DNA from: Asticcacaulis excentricus CB 48
GTDB taxonomy: Bacteria > Pseudomonadota > Alphaproteobacteria > Caulobacterales > Caulobacteraceae
DNA: 64,000 bases
Direction of reading: 5' to 3'
NCBI RefSeq assembly: GCF_000175215.2
Contig: NC_014816.1
Coordinates: 2,105,001 to 2,169,000, forward strand
Below the pieces are notes generated by a model. It searched no databases. It had not been told where the DNA came from and saw only the letters and a list, made by a program, of their open reading frames with translations. The position numbers and the translations under genes are program-made. Numbering within the stretch: the stretch's first letter is position 1; the number at the start of each line of letters is the position of its first letter. Shown piece after piece: positions 36,502 through 43,812 of this stretch.

Positions 36502-37209
36502 ATGATCGAAAAGAAGAACACCATTCTTGTAGTCGATGACGAAGACGAAATCCGCAAGATGCTGAACATCTTCCTCGATGTCGCCGATTTCAAGGTCGTC
36601 GAGAGCGAGAACGGTAAGCAGGCCATCCGCCTGTCGGCTTCGGTCAAGCCTGACCTGATCCTGCTCGACCTAGGTCTGCCTGATATCGATGGCAAGGAGG
36701 TCATTCAGACCATCCGTCAGTGGTCGAACGTGCCGATCATTGTGCTGACCGCGCGCTCGGAAGACATGGACGCCGCACCGGCTCTCAATCTGGGTGCCGA
36801 CGACTACGTCACCAAGCCGTTTTCGGCCGAAGTCCTGTTGGCGCGCATCAATGCTAACTTGCGCAAGTCGGTCGTGCGCGAAGTGGGTGAACCCGATGTG
36901 GTTAATGGCCCGATCCGCATGGACCTTGTACGCCATGAAGTGTTTATTGACGAAAAGAAGGTTCCTTTCACGCCGAAGGAATACGACCTGCTGCGCTTTT
37001 TCCTCGTCAACCGCGGCCGCATGCTGACGCACAAGCAGATCCTCAAGGAGGTCTGGGGTCCGGCTCACGTGGACGACACCCAGTATCTGCGCGTCTATAT
37101 TGGTCAGGTGCGCGAAAAGCTGGAGACCAAGCCGGGGCTGTCGAAGTCCATCGTCTCGGAATCCGGTATCGGTTACCGCATGGAGATCGTCGCCGAAACC
37201 GCGGCCTGA
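36502..37209 (+). CDS. KdpE-like OmpR-family response regulator
   Basis: I choose the ATG at 36502 after GAGAG; the frame opens at 36481. The 235-residue protein has a receiver with phospho-Asp near 56 (LILLDLGLPDIDG), YVTKPF and a winged helix ending in ESGIGYRME. Similarity is to the KdpE branch, but no kdpFABC genes are in the window. The KdpD-like kinase at 40285 could be its partner. The terminator at 37274 ends the transcript. Confidence 0.85.
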   Translation: MIEKKNTILVVDDEDEIRKMLNIFLDVADFKVVESENGKQAIRLSASVKPDLILLDLGLPDIDGKEVIQTIRQWSNVPIIVLTARSEDMDAAPALNLGADDYVTKPFSAEVLLARINANLRKSVVREVGEPDVVNGPIRMDLVRHEVFIDEKKVPFTPKEYDLLRFFLVNRGRMLTHKQILKEVWGPAHVDDTQYLRVYIGQVREKLETKPGLSKSIVSESGIGYRMEIVAETAA

Positions 37210-37273
37210 TCACCCCCGGATCAGGTCCCCAGGGTCGATTCCCCCGATCGCCCTTCGGCCCCTTCCTGCGAAG

Positions 37274-37311
37274 AAACGGCGGCCCCCGTCCCCAGGGGCC
37301 GCCGTTTGTTA
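37274..37311 (+). terminator. Intrinsic terminator after the KdpE-like gene
   Basis: AAACGGCGGCCCC and GGGGCCGCCGTTT form a perfect 13-base stem around an eight-base loop, followed by GTTATTT. The rest of the 448-base gap to 37658 shows no gene I can support. Confidence 0.85.
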
Positions 37312-37657
37312 TTTGGACATGTTAAGCCGAACGCAGCGGCCTATCCGCGCGTCTTATAACGCTGCCATTTCCCACAGACACCAGCGCCCCGCCATCGCGT
37401 CCGCACGCCAGCGCCCTATACTCCCCGGCATGACCTCAAACTCTGCGGTCTGCGCCTTGGGCGTCAGCCATTGCGCCAGCGTCATCGTCATATTGACACC
37501 CAACAGCCCCCTTTGGTTCTGGTAAAGACGTATTTCAACGGCGACTATCTAAGGCCTTATCTGGCGCTTACGGACGCAGACTTTAGCTCGTTTTGTATCC
37601 TTACGCGTTCAGCGCGATGCTGATCTCAGCAACAAACATCCCTATGGAGGATTTCCA

Positions 37658-37840
37658 ATGCTGAGATGGGTCATCACCTTCTTCATTCTGGCGGTTGTGG
37701 CCGCCCTGTTCGGCTTTACTGGCCTAGCCGGTACCTTTGCCGATATCGCCAAGTTCATCGCCGTCGTTTTTGTGGTGCTGTTTATCGCTGGCCTCGTCTA
37801 CAGCGCGCTGACCGGACGTCGCTCAAGCCCTCCGATGTGA
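37658..37840 (+). CDS. DUF1328 small membrane protein
   Basis: The 60-residue protein has two membrane helices (MLRWVITFFILAVVAALFGF and IAKFIAVVFVVLFIAGLVYS) and a GTFADIAK loop between them, the DUF1328/YtjA signature. A strong GGAGG site precedes the ATG. Homologues are often induced by general or envelope stress. It begins a series of small stress-type proteins in this part of the window. Confidence 0.88.
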   Translation: MLRWVITFFILAVVAALFGFTGLAGTFADIAKFIAVVFVVLFIAGLVYSALTGRRSSPPM

Positions 37841-37863
37841 AGCCGTTGAATCCATGACATAAA

Positions 37864-37890
37864 GCCCCGCCCTCACCGGTGGGGTTTTTT
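37864..37890 (+). terminator. Intrinsic terminator after the DUF1328 gene
   Basis: CCCCGCC pairs with GGTGGGG (one G-T pair) and is followed by TTTTTT. Just beyond, at about 37900-37925, is a degenerate copy of the AAAAGTGGGAAGCGGTTT palindrome common in alphaproteobacterial spacers. Confidence 0.7.
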
Positions 37891-37951
37891 ACGCTCGGAT
37901 TACCAAAAGTGGGAAGCGGTTTCGGGAAACACATGCCACACCACCAAAGAA

Positions 37952-38791
37952 TCAAGACGCAAGGAAGGCTGCCGTCGCCTGCATAGTTTCCCTGGCATAG
38001 AGGATGCGGCGGTGGCCCAGTCCAGGCAGGGGATGAAGGGTCACGTGGTCCCCGGCCGCGGCAAAGCTTTCGGCGCTGAGGAACAGCACCTCCTGATCCT
38101 CCGGCGCGTGCAGAACCAGTGTCGGCAGCGGATGGGCCTTAAGGATCGCGTCGCCCATAAAGGCTTCGACCGGATGGCCGGTCAGGCGCTTCACATGGTC
38201 TTTGAGATACACGGTGGCCTCTGGTGACAGGTCGTGGCGGCGCGCAAAGGTATCGAAAACCCGCGGCATAGAACAGGGGGCGGCGATCAGCACCAGCCGC
38301 CCGTAGTGAAGCGGCGGCAGATCGCCGACCAGCTCCGACAAACCGGCAAACGCCACCGCGCCCCCAAACGAATGGGCGACCACGCCGTGCCACGGCCCGG
38401 TAACGGCATGCAGTGCGTGCAGAGCCGCCACCCCCAGCGCTACGTGCAGGCGCTCACCGTCGGAGCGCCCATGCCCCGGAAAATCGAGCGCCACCACGTC
38501 GAAGCCTTCGCTAACCAGCGCCTCGACAAAGAACGTCATCACCGCCGCCTGGCCGGTCCAGCCGTGCAGCAGCACCACCGTCCCGCGACCGTTTCCGGCA
38601 AAGCGATAGGCCTGAAGCTCGCCGCCTTGAAACGGAATGCGCAGCGACTCAGCGGCACTCAGACGCTCCGCCACCCGCACCATCCCCTTTTGCGCAGCCT
38701 CGGTCAGCGGTTCCGGCGTGCAGAACAGCTCAAACAGAAGGTCGGCTTGCGCCTTGGGCGATTGCGTCGCGGCATCCGGTTGCACAGTCAT
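37952..38791 (-). CDS. Alpha/beta-hydrolase controlled by a MarR regulator
   Basis: The 279-residue protein has the HGW oxyanion region (VVLLHGWTGQAAV), the nucleophile elbow VAHSFGGAVAF, Asp in LHAPEDQEVLF and a late His in GLGHRRILY. No signal peptide is present, so it is cytoplasmic. Its substrate is unknown. It is divergent from a MarR gene with two operator copies in the 70-base gap, so it should be repressed by MarR and induced by a small hydrophobic or phenolic compound. Confidence 0.78.
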   Translation of the reverse strand: MTVQPDAATQSPKAQADLLFELFCTPEPLTEAAQKGMVRVAERLSAAESLRIPFQGGELQAYRFAGNGRGTVVLLHGWTGQAAVMTFFVEALVSEGFDVVALDFPGHGRSDGERLHVALGVAALHALHAVTGPWHGVVAHSFGGAVAFAGLSELVGDLPPLHYGRLVLIAAPCSMPRVFDTFARRHDLSPEATVYLKDHVKRLTGHPVEAFMGDAILKAHPLPTLVLHAPEDQEVLFLSAESFAAAGDHVTLHPLPGLGHRRILYARETMQATAAFLAS

Positions 38792-38808
38792 CGATCACAG
38801 CCTATTCT

Positions 38809-38822
38809 GTTCAAGATTGAAC
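38809..38822. promoter_or_regulatory. MarR operator, copy 1
   Basis: GTTCAAGATTGAAC has perfect GTTCAA/TTGAAC arms with a two-base centre. It lies between the divergent hydrolase and MarR genes. Confidence 0.7.
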
Positions 38823-38830
38823 CATAATTA

Positions 38831-38844
38831 GTTCATAGTTGAAC
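38831..38844. promoter_or_regulatory. MarR operator, copy 2
   Basis: GTTCATAGTTGAAC matches copy 1 with its five outer bases on each side. The centres are 22 bases apart, two helical turns, so two dimers could bind on the same face and repress both genes. Confidence 0.68.
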
Positions 38845-38861
38845 AAATCGCAAGGACGGAA

Positions 38862-39347
38862 ATGACGCAAGACACCCCGGCCCCGACCGGCCAAATGCCG
38901 TGGGAGCTGCCGCGTTTTCGCAACTGGATCGCGGTGGCGCGCGCCCATCAGATCGTCGAACGCACGCTCAATGCCAGGCTGGCCCCGCATGGGGTGCGCA
39001 TCGCCCACCACGATATTCTGGCCAATATCTATCGTTTTGCCGGTCTAACGCAGAACGAACTGGCGCAGCGGCTGCTGGTTGGGCGCTCCAATCTATCGAT
39101 GCTGCTGCCAGAGCTGGAAAAGCGCGGCCTCATCGAACGGCGCAGCGATGCGGCGGACAAGCGCGTGCGGCGGCTGTGGCTGACCGAGGCGGGACGCGCT
39201 CTGACCGAACAAACATTGGCCGTGCAGGCGGGCGTGGTGAGCGATATGATGACAATCCTCAGCGACGCTGAATGTCAGGCGCTGGGCGACTATATGCGCC
39301 GCATCACGGCGGGTATGGCGCAGTGGTCCGAACCGGATCGCACTTAA
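38862..39347 (+). CDS. MarR-family transcriptional regulator
   Basis: The 161-residue protein follows AAGGACGG and has the winged helix-turn-helix as LTQNELAQRLLVGRSNLSMLLPELEKRGLIERR, with the wing at DAADKRVRRLWLTEAG. Helices at both ends should form the dimer. It is autoregulated if it binds the two GTTCAA-type sites upstream. The stop overlaps the convergent receiver gene by four bases. Confidence 0.9.
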   Translation: MTQDTPAPTGQMPWELPRFRNWIAVARAHQIVERTLNARLAPHGVRIAHHDILANIYRFAGLTQNELAQRLLVGRSNLSMLLPELEKRGLIERRSDAADKRVRRLWLTEAGRALTEQTLAVQAGVVSDMMTILSDAECQALGDYMRRITAGMAQWSEPDRT

Positions 39348-40126
39348 ACCAGCACCGCCGTTTTCAGAAGACGATCCGCCAGGTCGAGCAACTGCCTGCC
39401 CTCAAACGGCTTGGCGATACCGGCATCGGCCCCGACACGACCGGTCGCGTTCAGCGCATCGGTTTCACTGAGCTGTCCATCCAGACCTGCCGACATGGCG
39501 ATCACAGGCACGGCGGGCCAGGTCCGTTTGATATAGCTCATGCCCTTGATGCCGCCCATGCCGGGCATGAAGACGTCACAGACCACAAGATCGACGTGGG
39601 CGATATCGACATCGCGGAAGGCCGCCTCCATCGATTCAGCATCCGACACACGAAAGCCGCCAAATTCCAGCGCGCCGCGGATAAAGCTGCGCAAGGTCCG
39701 GCTGTCGTCGATCACCAGCACGTGCTTTTTTCGTGTGCGGGTACTCAGATCCTTGAACGCGGTTTGAAATATACGCCTCACGTCACCTTCGCCGAACGGC
39801 TTGCGCAGGATGAAGTCAGCGCGCGCCTGACGCGCTTTGCTCAGGGTTTCTTCGATGCTTTCCTGCGATGACCCCGCCGTCATCAAGATAATCGGGGCCG
39901 TTCCGCTGCGTTTACGAAAGGCTTCTATATGCGCCAGCCCATTCGTAGTCCCGACAAAGATGTCCATGAACAGCGCCTGCACCGAAAACGAGCTAAGCGC
40001 GTCATAACCTTCGCGGAAGGTCGGAAAATGGATGTGGCTCCAGCCGGGTTGCGCCGAAATCAATCGGCCGATCATCTGCGCCTGCACGGCGCTGTCCTCG
40101 ATAATGAGCGCGGTCGAATGGGTCAT
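39344..40126 (-). CDS. Double-receiver response regulator
   Basis: I choose the ATG at 40126, which follows CAGGA; the frame opens upstream at 40192. The 260-residue protein has two receiver domains and no output domain: the first with Asp in ALFMDIFVGT and Lys in ILRKPF, the second with Asp in LVVCDVFMPG and Lys in IAKPF. Tandem receivers without output often act as phosphate sinks or shuttles in phosphorelays. It lies after a kinase gene and is probably fed by the kinases of this cluster. Confidence 0.85.
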   Translation of the reverse strand: MTHSTALIIEDSAVQAQMIGRLISAQPGWSHIHFPTFREGYDALSSFSVQALFMDIFVGTTNGLAHIEAFRKRSGTAPIILMTAGSSQESIEETLSKARQARADFILRKPFGEGDVRRIFQTAFKDLSTRTRKKHVLVIDDSRTLRSFIRGALEFGGFRVSDAESMEAAFRDVDIAHVDLVVCDVFMPGMGGIKGMSYIKRTWPAVPVIAMSAGLDGQLSETDALNATGRVGADAGIAKPFEGRQLLDLADRLLKTAVLV

Positions 40127-40284
40127 GCGGTCCTGAGACGATCCTTTGTCTGGCGGGGAGGCCCTTTGGTACGCCACCGGCTGCGGCGGCAATACTGAAC
40201 TCTGCGGTTCGCATTGTCTTTTAAAGGGGGCTTGTTAAGCCTTGGTAACCAAAACCGCGAACGTTCATAACCAAACGATCAGCG

Positions 40285-41097
40285 TTATTTCTCCCCTCCG
40301 GTCGAGGCCAGCTGCACCGGCACGTAGAGGCTAAACACCGCACCGGTTTCGGGGTGGTTGCGCACCTCGATACGCCCACCCAGAAGCGTCATAATCAGCT
40401 CGGCAATCGACAGGCCCAGACCTGTCCCGGCATTCTGCTGATCCTGCTTTTGCAGGCGCGTATATTTGTTGAAAATGGCGCGCATCTTGTCAGGCGGGAT
40501 GCCCGGCCCGTGGTCGCGCACGTGCACAAAGGCCTCTTCGCCCGATGCCCCATAGTCGATATCGACCACCGGGGCCTTGCCCGTATGTTTCAGGGCGTTC
40601 TCAATAATCAGGCCAACCACGCGCGACAACAGCACCGTATCCGTGTGAAAGGCCTCGGCGCCGCCCAGATCATGCAGGCGAATTTCGCCCTTGTCTTTCA
40701 ATGGCCCCAGCCGCGTGATAGAATCGCGGATCAGCGGCGTCAGATTGGCCGCTTCCTCGCGCGCCTGGACGGCGCGGCTTTCCAGCTTGGCCATGTCAAG
40801 GATGTTGGTGATAAACTTGTCAAGGCGATAGGCTTCGGACAGGGCGGACGTAATCAGCGAGCGCCGCTTCTCTTCCGACAGCTTGGCTTCAAGCAGGGTA
40901 TAGACCTCCAGCGAGCCGATAATGGTCGCCAGCGGGGTTTTCAGATCGTGGGATACGGCGGATAACATCTGACGGTACAGCGCTTCCTTGAGTTGGGTTT
41001 CCTGCGACGGATCAAGCCCCGGAGCCGGTTCTGCCTTGTCCACGCTGACCTCTGTATCCATAACCAACCCCAAATGGGTGTCTGCGGTCAGAGACAT
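40285..41097 (-). CDS. Soluble histidine kinase, KdpD C-terminus-like
   Basis: The 270-residue protein has a short N-terminus with no membrane helix, HisKA (MLSAVSHDLKTPLATIIGSLEVY) and a HATPase domain (ENALKHT, DHGPGI, GTGLGLSIA). It resembles the catalytic part of KdpD without the sensor and membrane domains. It may pair with the KdpE-like regulator at 36502 or with the double receiver downstream. Sensor input could come from a partner protein such as the unknown product at 41171. Confidence 0.82.
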   Translation of the reverse strand: MSLTADTHLGLVMDTEVSVDKAEPAPGLDPSQETQLKEALYRQMLSAVSHDLKTPLATIIGSLEVYTLLEAKLSEEKRRSLITSALSEAYRLDKFITNILDMAKLESRAVQAREEAANLTPLIRDSITRLGPLKDKGEIRLHDLGGAEAFHTDTVLLSRVVGLIIENALKHTGKAPVVDIDYGASGEEAFVHVRDHGPGIPPDKMRAIFNKYTRLQKQDQQNAGTGLGLSIAELIMTLLGGRIEVRNHPETGAVFSLYVPVQLASTGGEK

Positions 41098-41170
41098 ATC
41101 TTATTCCGGGACACAAGGCCAAACGAAACACCCCATTGGGTCATTTAAAATACCCATCAGGGAGAAGAGA

Positions 41171-41668
41171 TTACTGGGTTTGCGTGAATTGCAAGCGTAG
41201 CGCGTGTTGCAGCCGGGTGATTCGTCGCAGCGCGCGATTCAATTCATCGATAAGCCGGCCCTGATCCGGCGTCGCCACCTGACCACCCTCGCCTTCCAGC
41301 CGCAGATAGTCGTCAAGCTGCGCCGCCAGATGCACGCGGGCATCCTCCAGTACGGCCATGCCGATTTCACCCAGTTGTCGCGCGGCCTCAAGTCCTTCGG
41401 CATAGCGTGTCGCCCAGGCGTTGAGCCGCGAGATCTGCGCTTTCACATCGCTTTTGAGGTGCACCGTTTCCACCCCGCTCAGCAAGTCCTGAAGATCGTG
41501 CCTAAGGTGCTGGGCGTCTTCGATATCGAGGGTGAAATCCACCGGCACAGACAGCGTCTTTTCGGCCTCTGACGCGGGGTCAGGGGCCTCATCGGTCTGC
41601 GCCATCGCGGGCGGATCAGCCGGGCGGGCGGAACTCAGGGTGGGATCGCGTTCGACTGGGTCGGACAT
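41171..41668 (-). CDS. Helical protein of unknown function in the phosphorelay cluster
   Basis: I choose the ATG at 41668, seven bases after AAGGAG; the longer frame to 41731 lacks a ribosome site. The 165-residue product has an acidic, disordered first 55 residues and then a strongly helical part with heptad-like spacing (DIEDAQHLRHDLQDLLSGV, IDELNRALRRITRLQHAL). No family is recognised. It lies between the hybrid kinase and the KdpD-like kinase on the same strand, so it may be an accessory or adaptor. Confidence 0.6.
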   Translation of the reverse strand: MSDPVERDPTLSSARPADPPAMAQTDEAPDPASEAEKTLSVPVDFTLDIEDAQHLRHDLQDLLSGVETVHLKSDVKAQISRLNAWATRYAEGLEAARQLGEIGMAVLEDARVHLAAQLDDYLRLEGEGGQVATPDQGRLIDELNRALRRITRLQHALRLQFTQTQ

Positions 41669-41758
41669 GGTTATCTCCTTGTCCCGAAACCCTAATCCGA
41701 CGTCCGCAAGGGCGCAGTGCGGAGCCGCCACCCGCCTATAAAGGGACAGTAAAGAGCC

Positions 41759-43342
41759 CTACGCCAGGGTCATTCCCCGTAGTTTTTGCGCCAACAGTCC
41801 CGGCTGGATCGGCTTTGACAGATAGTCATCCATACCCGCTTCGATGCAGCGCTCACGGTCCCCGGCCAGAGCGTGTGCCGTCACGCCGATAATGCGATAC
41901 CGGAAACCTCTTGCCGGCTCCAGTTCGCGGATACGCCGCGTGGTTTCAAAGCCGTCCATTTCGTGCATCTGCACGTCCATCAGAATGGCGTGGTAGGGGG
42001 TGTCATTATCCTTCAGCAGGGCCAGTGCCTCAATGCCGGACTCCGCCGCCTCCGCCTCATAGCCCATCTCTTCCAGCATCAAGGTGGCCACTAAAACGTT
42101 CGGCGCATAGTCTTCGACGATAAGTACCCGTGGCCGCTCACCCGGCCCCGGAGACGGCACAGGCGGGCGATCATCATCGGCCAGCGCCATTACCGCCACC
42201 GGCAGGCTGAGGCGCACGCTAAACAGCGACCCGCGCCCCTCTTCGCTCTCCACTGCAATCTCACCGCCCATCACCTCAACCAACGCCCGCGCAATTGACA
42301 AGCCAAGACCCGATCCGCCAAAGCGCCGGGTGATCGAGGCGTCGGCCTGAGTGAACTTGTCAAAGATCTGGCTGCGCTTGGCTTCGGGAATACCGATACC
42401 GGTGTCGCGTACCGCTAAACATAAATCGACCCGGTCACCGCGCGCTTGGGCCTCACCGATCAGTTCGATCTCGCCGCGCGCTGTAAATTTGAGCGCGTTG
42501 GAAATCAGGTTCATGACGATCTGCTGCAAGCGCGTGCGGTCGCCGCGCACCGTCACGCCTTGCGTATGGTCGGTGAGGGCAAAATCCAGCCCCTTGCGCT
42601 CAATATCCTGCGCAAACATCATCTTAAGGTCTTCCATCACATCTGCCGGACGGAAGGCGGTGGACTCCAGATCGATCTTATTATCTTCAATTCTGGAAAT
42701 ATCGAGAAGATCATTGATCAGCCGCAACAGAAGCTGCGCGTTGGTGCGCAGCGTCTCTACAATGCGGTACTGATCGTCATTGAGCGGTGATTTGATGAGA
42801 ATATCCGAAAGGCCCGTCACCACGTTGAGCGGCGTTCGAATCTCATGGCTCATCGTGGCCAGAAAGTCAGTCTTGGCCTGCGACGCCGCCTCGGCACGCT
42901 CCTTGGCCGCCTGAAGCTCCTGCCGCTGGCGTTCGTTCTCGCGCAGCAGGCGTTCTTTGGTAAAAGCCGCCTGCATAACGGCAGGCAAAAGATCGAGATA
43001 GGCCTGATTGATATCCTTCACCGCATAGTCAGCCGCCCCCAGCTCCATAGCCTCCAGCGCGATGGCTTCGTCACCGCCGGCGGTGAGGATAATGACCGGC
43101 GTCGTGACCTCGCGCGCCTTCAGGGCCTTCAGCGTCTCAAGGCCATTCATACCCGGTAGGTTGTAATCGAGTAGGATCAGGTCAAACTCCCGCTGCGCGA
43201 TCACCTCAAGCCCCACCTCGGCTGTGACGGCCAAATCGACCTCAAGGCTATGGCGGCGAAAACGTTTTTGCAGCAGGCGACCCAACGCCTCATCGTCCTC
43301 AATATACAGGATGCGGGTCAGGGCGGGGGAAGACATCGGCAT
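41759..43342 (-). CDS. Hybrid kinase: receiver-HisKA-HATPase-receiver
   Basis: The 527-residue soluble protein starts with a receiver (Asp near 59, LILLDYNLPG), then a coiled coil, HisKA with His near 166 (MSHEIRTPLNVV), HATPase (NLISNALKFT, DTGIGI, GSGLGLSIA) and a C-terminal receiver (Asp in AILMDVQMHEMDG). The N-terminal receiver suggests it takes phosphate from another kinase. Its ATG starts just after the stop of the Rcp1-like regulator, so it is translated with it. No His phosphotransfer protein is seen nearby. Confidence 0.9.
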   Translation of the reverse strand: MPMSSPALTRILYIEDDEALGRLLQKRFRRHSLEVDLAVTAEVGLEVIAQREFDLILLDYNLPGMNGLETLKALKAREVTTPVIILTAGGDEAIALEAMELGAADYAVKDINQAYLDLLPAVMQAAFTKERLLRENERQRQELQAAKERAEAASQAKTDFLATMSHEIRTPLNVVTGLSDILIKSPLNDDQYRIVETLRTNAQLLLRLINDLLDISRIEDNKIDLESTAFRPADVMEDLKMMFAQDIERKGLDFALTDHTQGVTVRGDRTRLQQIVMNLISNALKFTARGEIELIGEAQARGDRVDLCLAVRDTGIGIPEAKRSQIFDKFTQADASITRRFGGSGLGLSIARALVEVMGGEIAVESEEGRGSLFSVRLSLPVAVMALADDDRPPVPSPGPGERPRVLIVEDYAPNVLVATLMLEEMGYEAEAAESGIEALALLKDNDTPYHAILMDVQMHEMDGFETTRRIRELEPARGFRYRIIGVTAHALAGDRERCIEAGMDDYLSKPIQPGLLAQKLRGMTLA

Positions 43343-43343
43343 C

Positions 43344-43808
43344 TTATTTCACCACGGTGTTGGGAACCTTCACCACCGCAAGCATCAGTCCCAGCTTGCG
43401 GATGGCGTCGGAGAAATTGTCGTATTCGACCGGCTTGGTGATATAGACATTGCAGCCCATCTCATAGCAGCGATCGATCTCGCGAGGATTGTCGGTCGTG
43501 GTCAGTACGATCACAGGTATGGCGCGCGTGGACGGATCGCCCTTGAGGCGGCGTAGAATCTCGTAGCCGTCGATATGCGGGATGTTAAGGTCAAGCAGCA
43601 CCAGGGTCCGTTCATGGCGTTCGGCGGTCTGGGCCGCGCTGAGGTGCTCGCCGAAGAAGTAGTCGATGGCTGCAGCACCGTCTTCGAAATGGCGCACAGG
43701 ATTGCCAATCCCGGCGCGCTCCAGATTCTTGCGGATCAGACGCGCGTGACCGGCATCGTCTTCGATCATGACCAGGGTGAACTGATCGTCAAAGGCAGGG
43801 ACCATCAT
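43344..43808 (-). CDS. Rcp1-like single-domain response regulator
   Basis: I start it at the ATG at 43808 (MMVPAFDDQF), which gives 154 residues and a four-base gap after the kinase stop. It is one receiver domain with Asp in LVLLDLNIPHIDG, a long loop after beta-3 (FGEHLSAAQTAERHE) and TKPVEYDNF near the end. This matches the Rcp1 group that pairs with phytochrome-type kinases. Here the partner is the CHASE3-PAS kinase directly upstream. Confidence 0.88.
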   Translation of the reverse strand: MMVPAFDDQFTLVMIEDDAGHARLIRKNLERAGIGNPVRHFEDGAAAIDYFFGEHLSAAQTAERHERTLVLLDLNIPHIDGYEILRRLKGDPSTRAIPVIVLTTTDNPREIDRCYEMGCNVYITKPVEYDNFSDAIRKLGLMLAVVKVPNTVVK

Positions 43809-43812
43809 GGGT

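Noticed and set aside
37100..37525. 141-codon plus-strand frame after the KdpE-like gene
   Set aside because: It begins inside the regulator gene in another frame and runs through the strong terminator at 37274.
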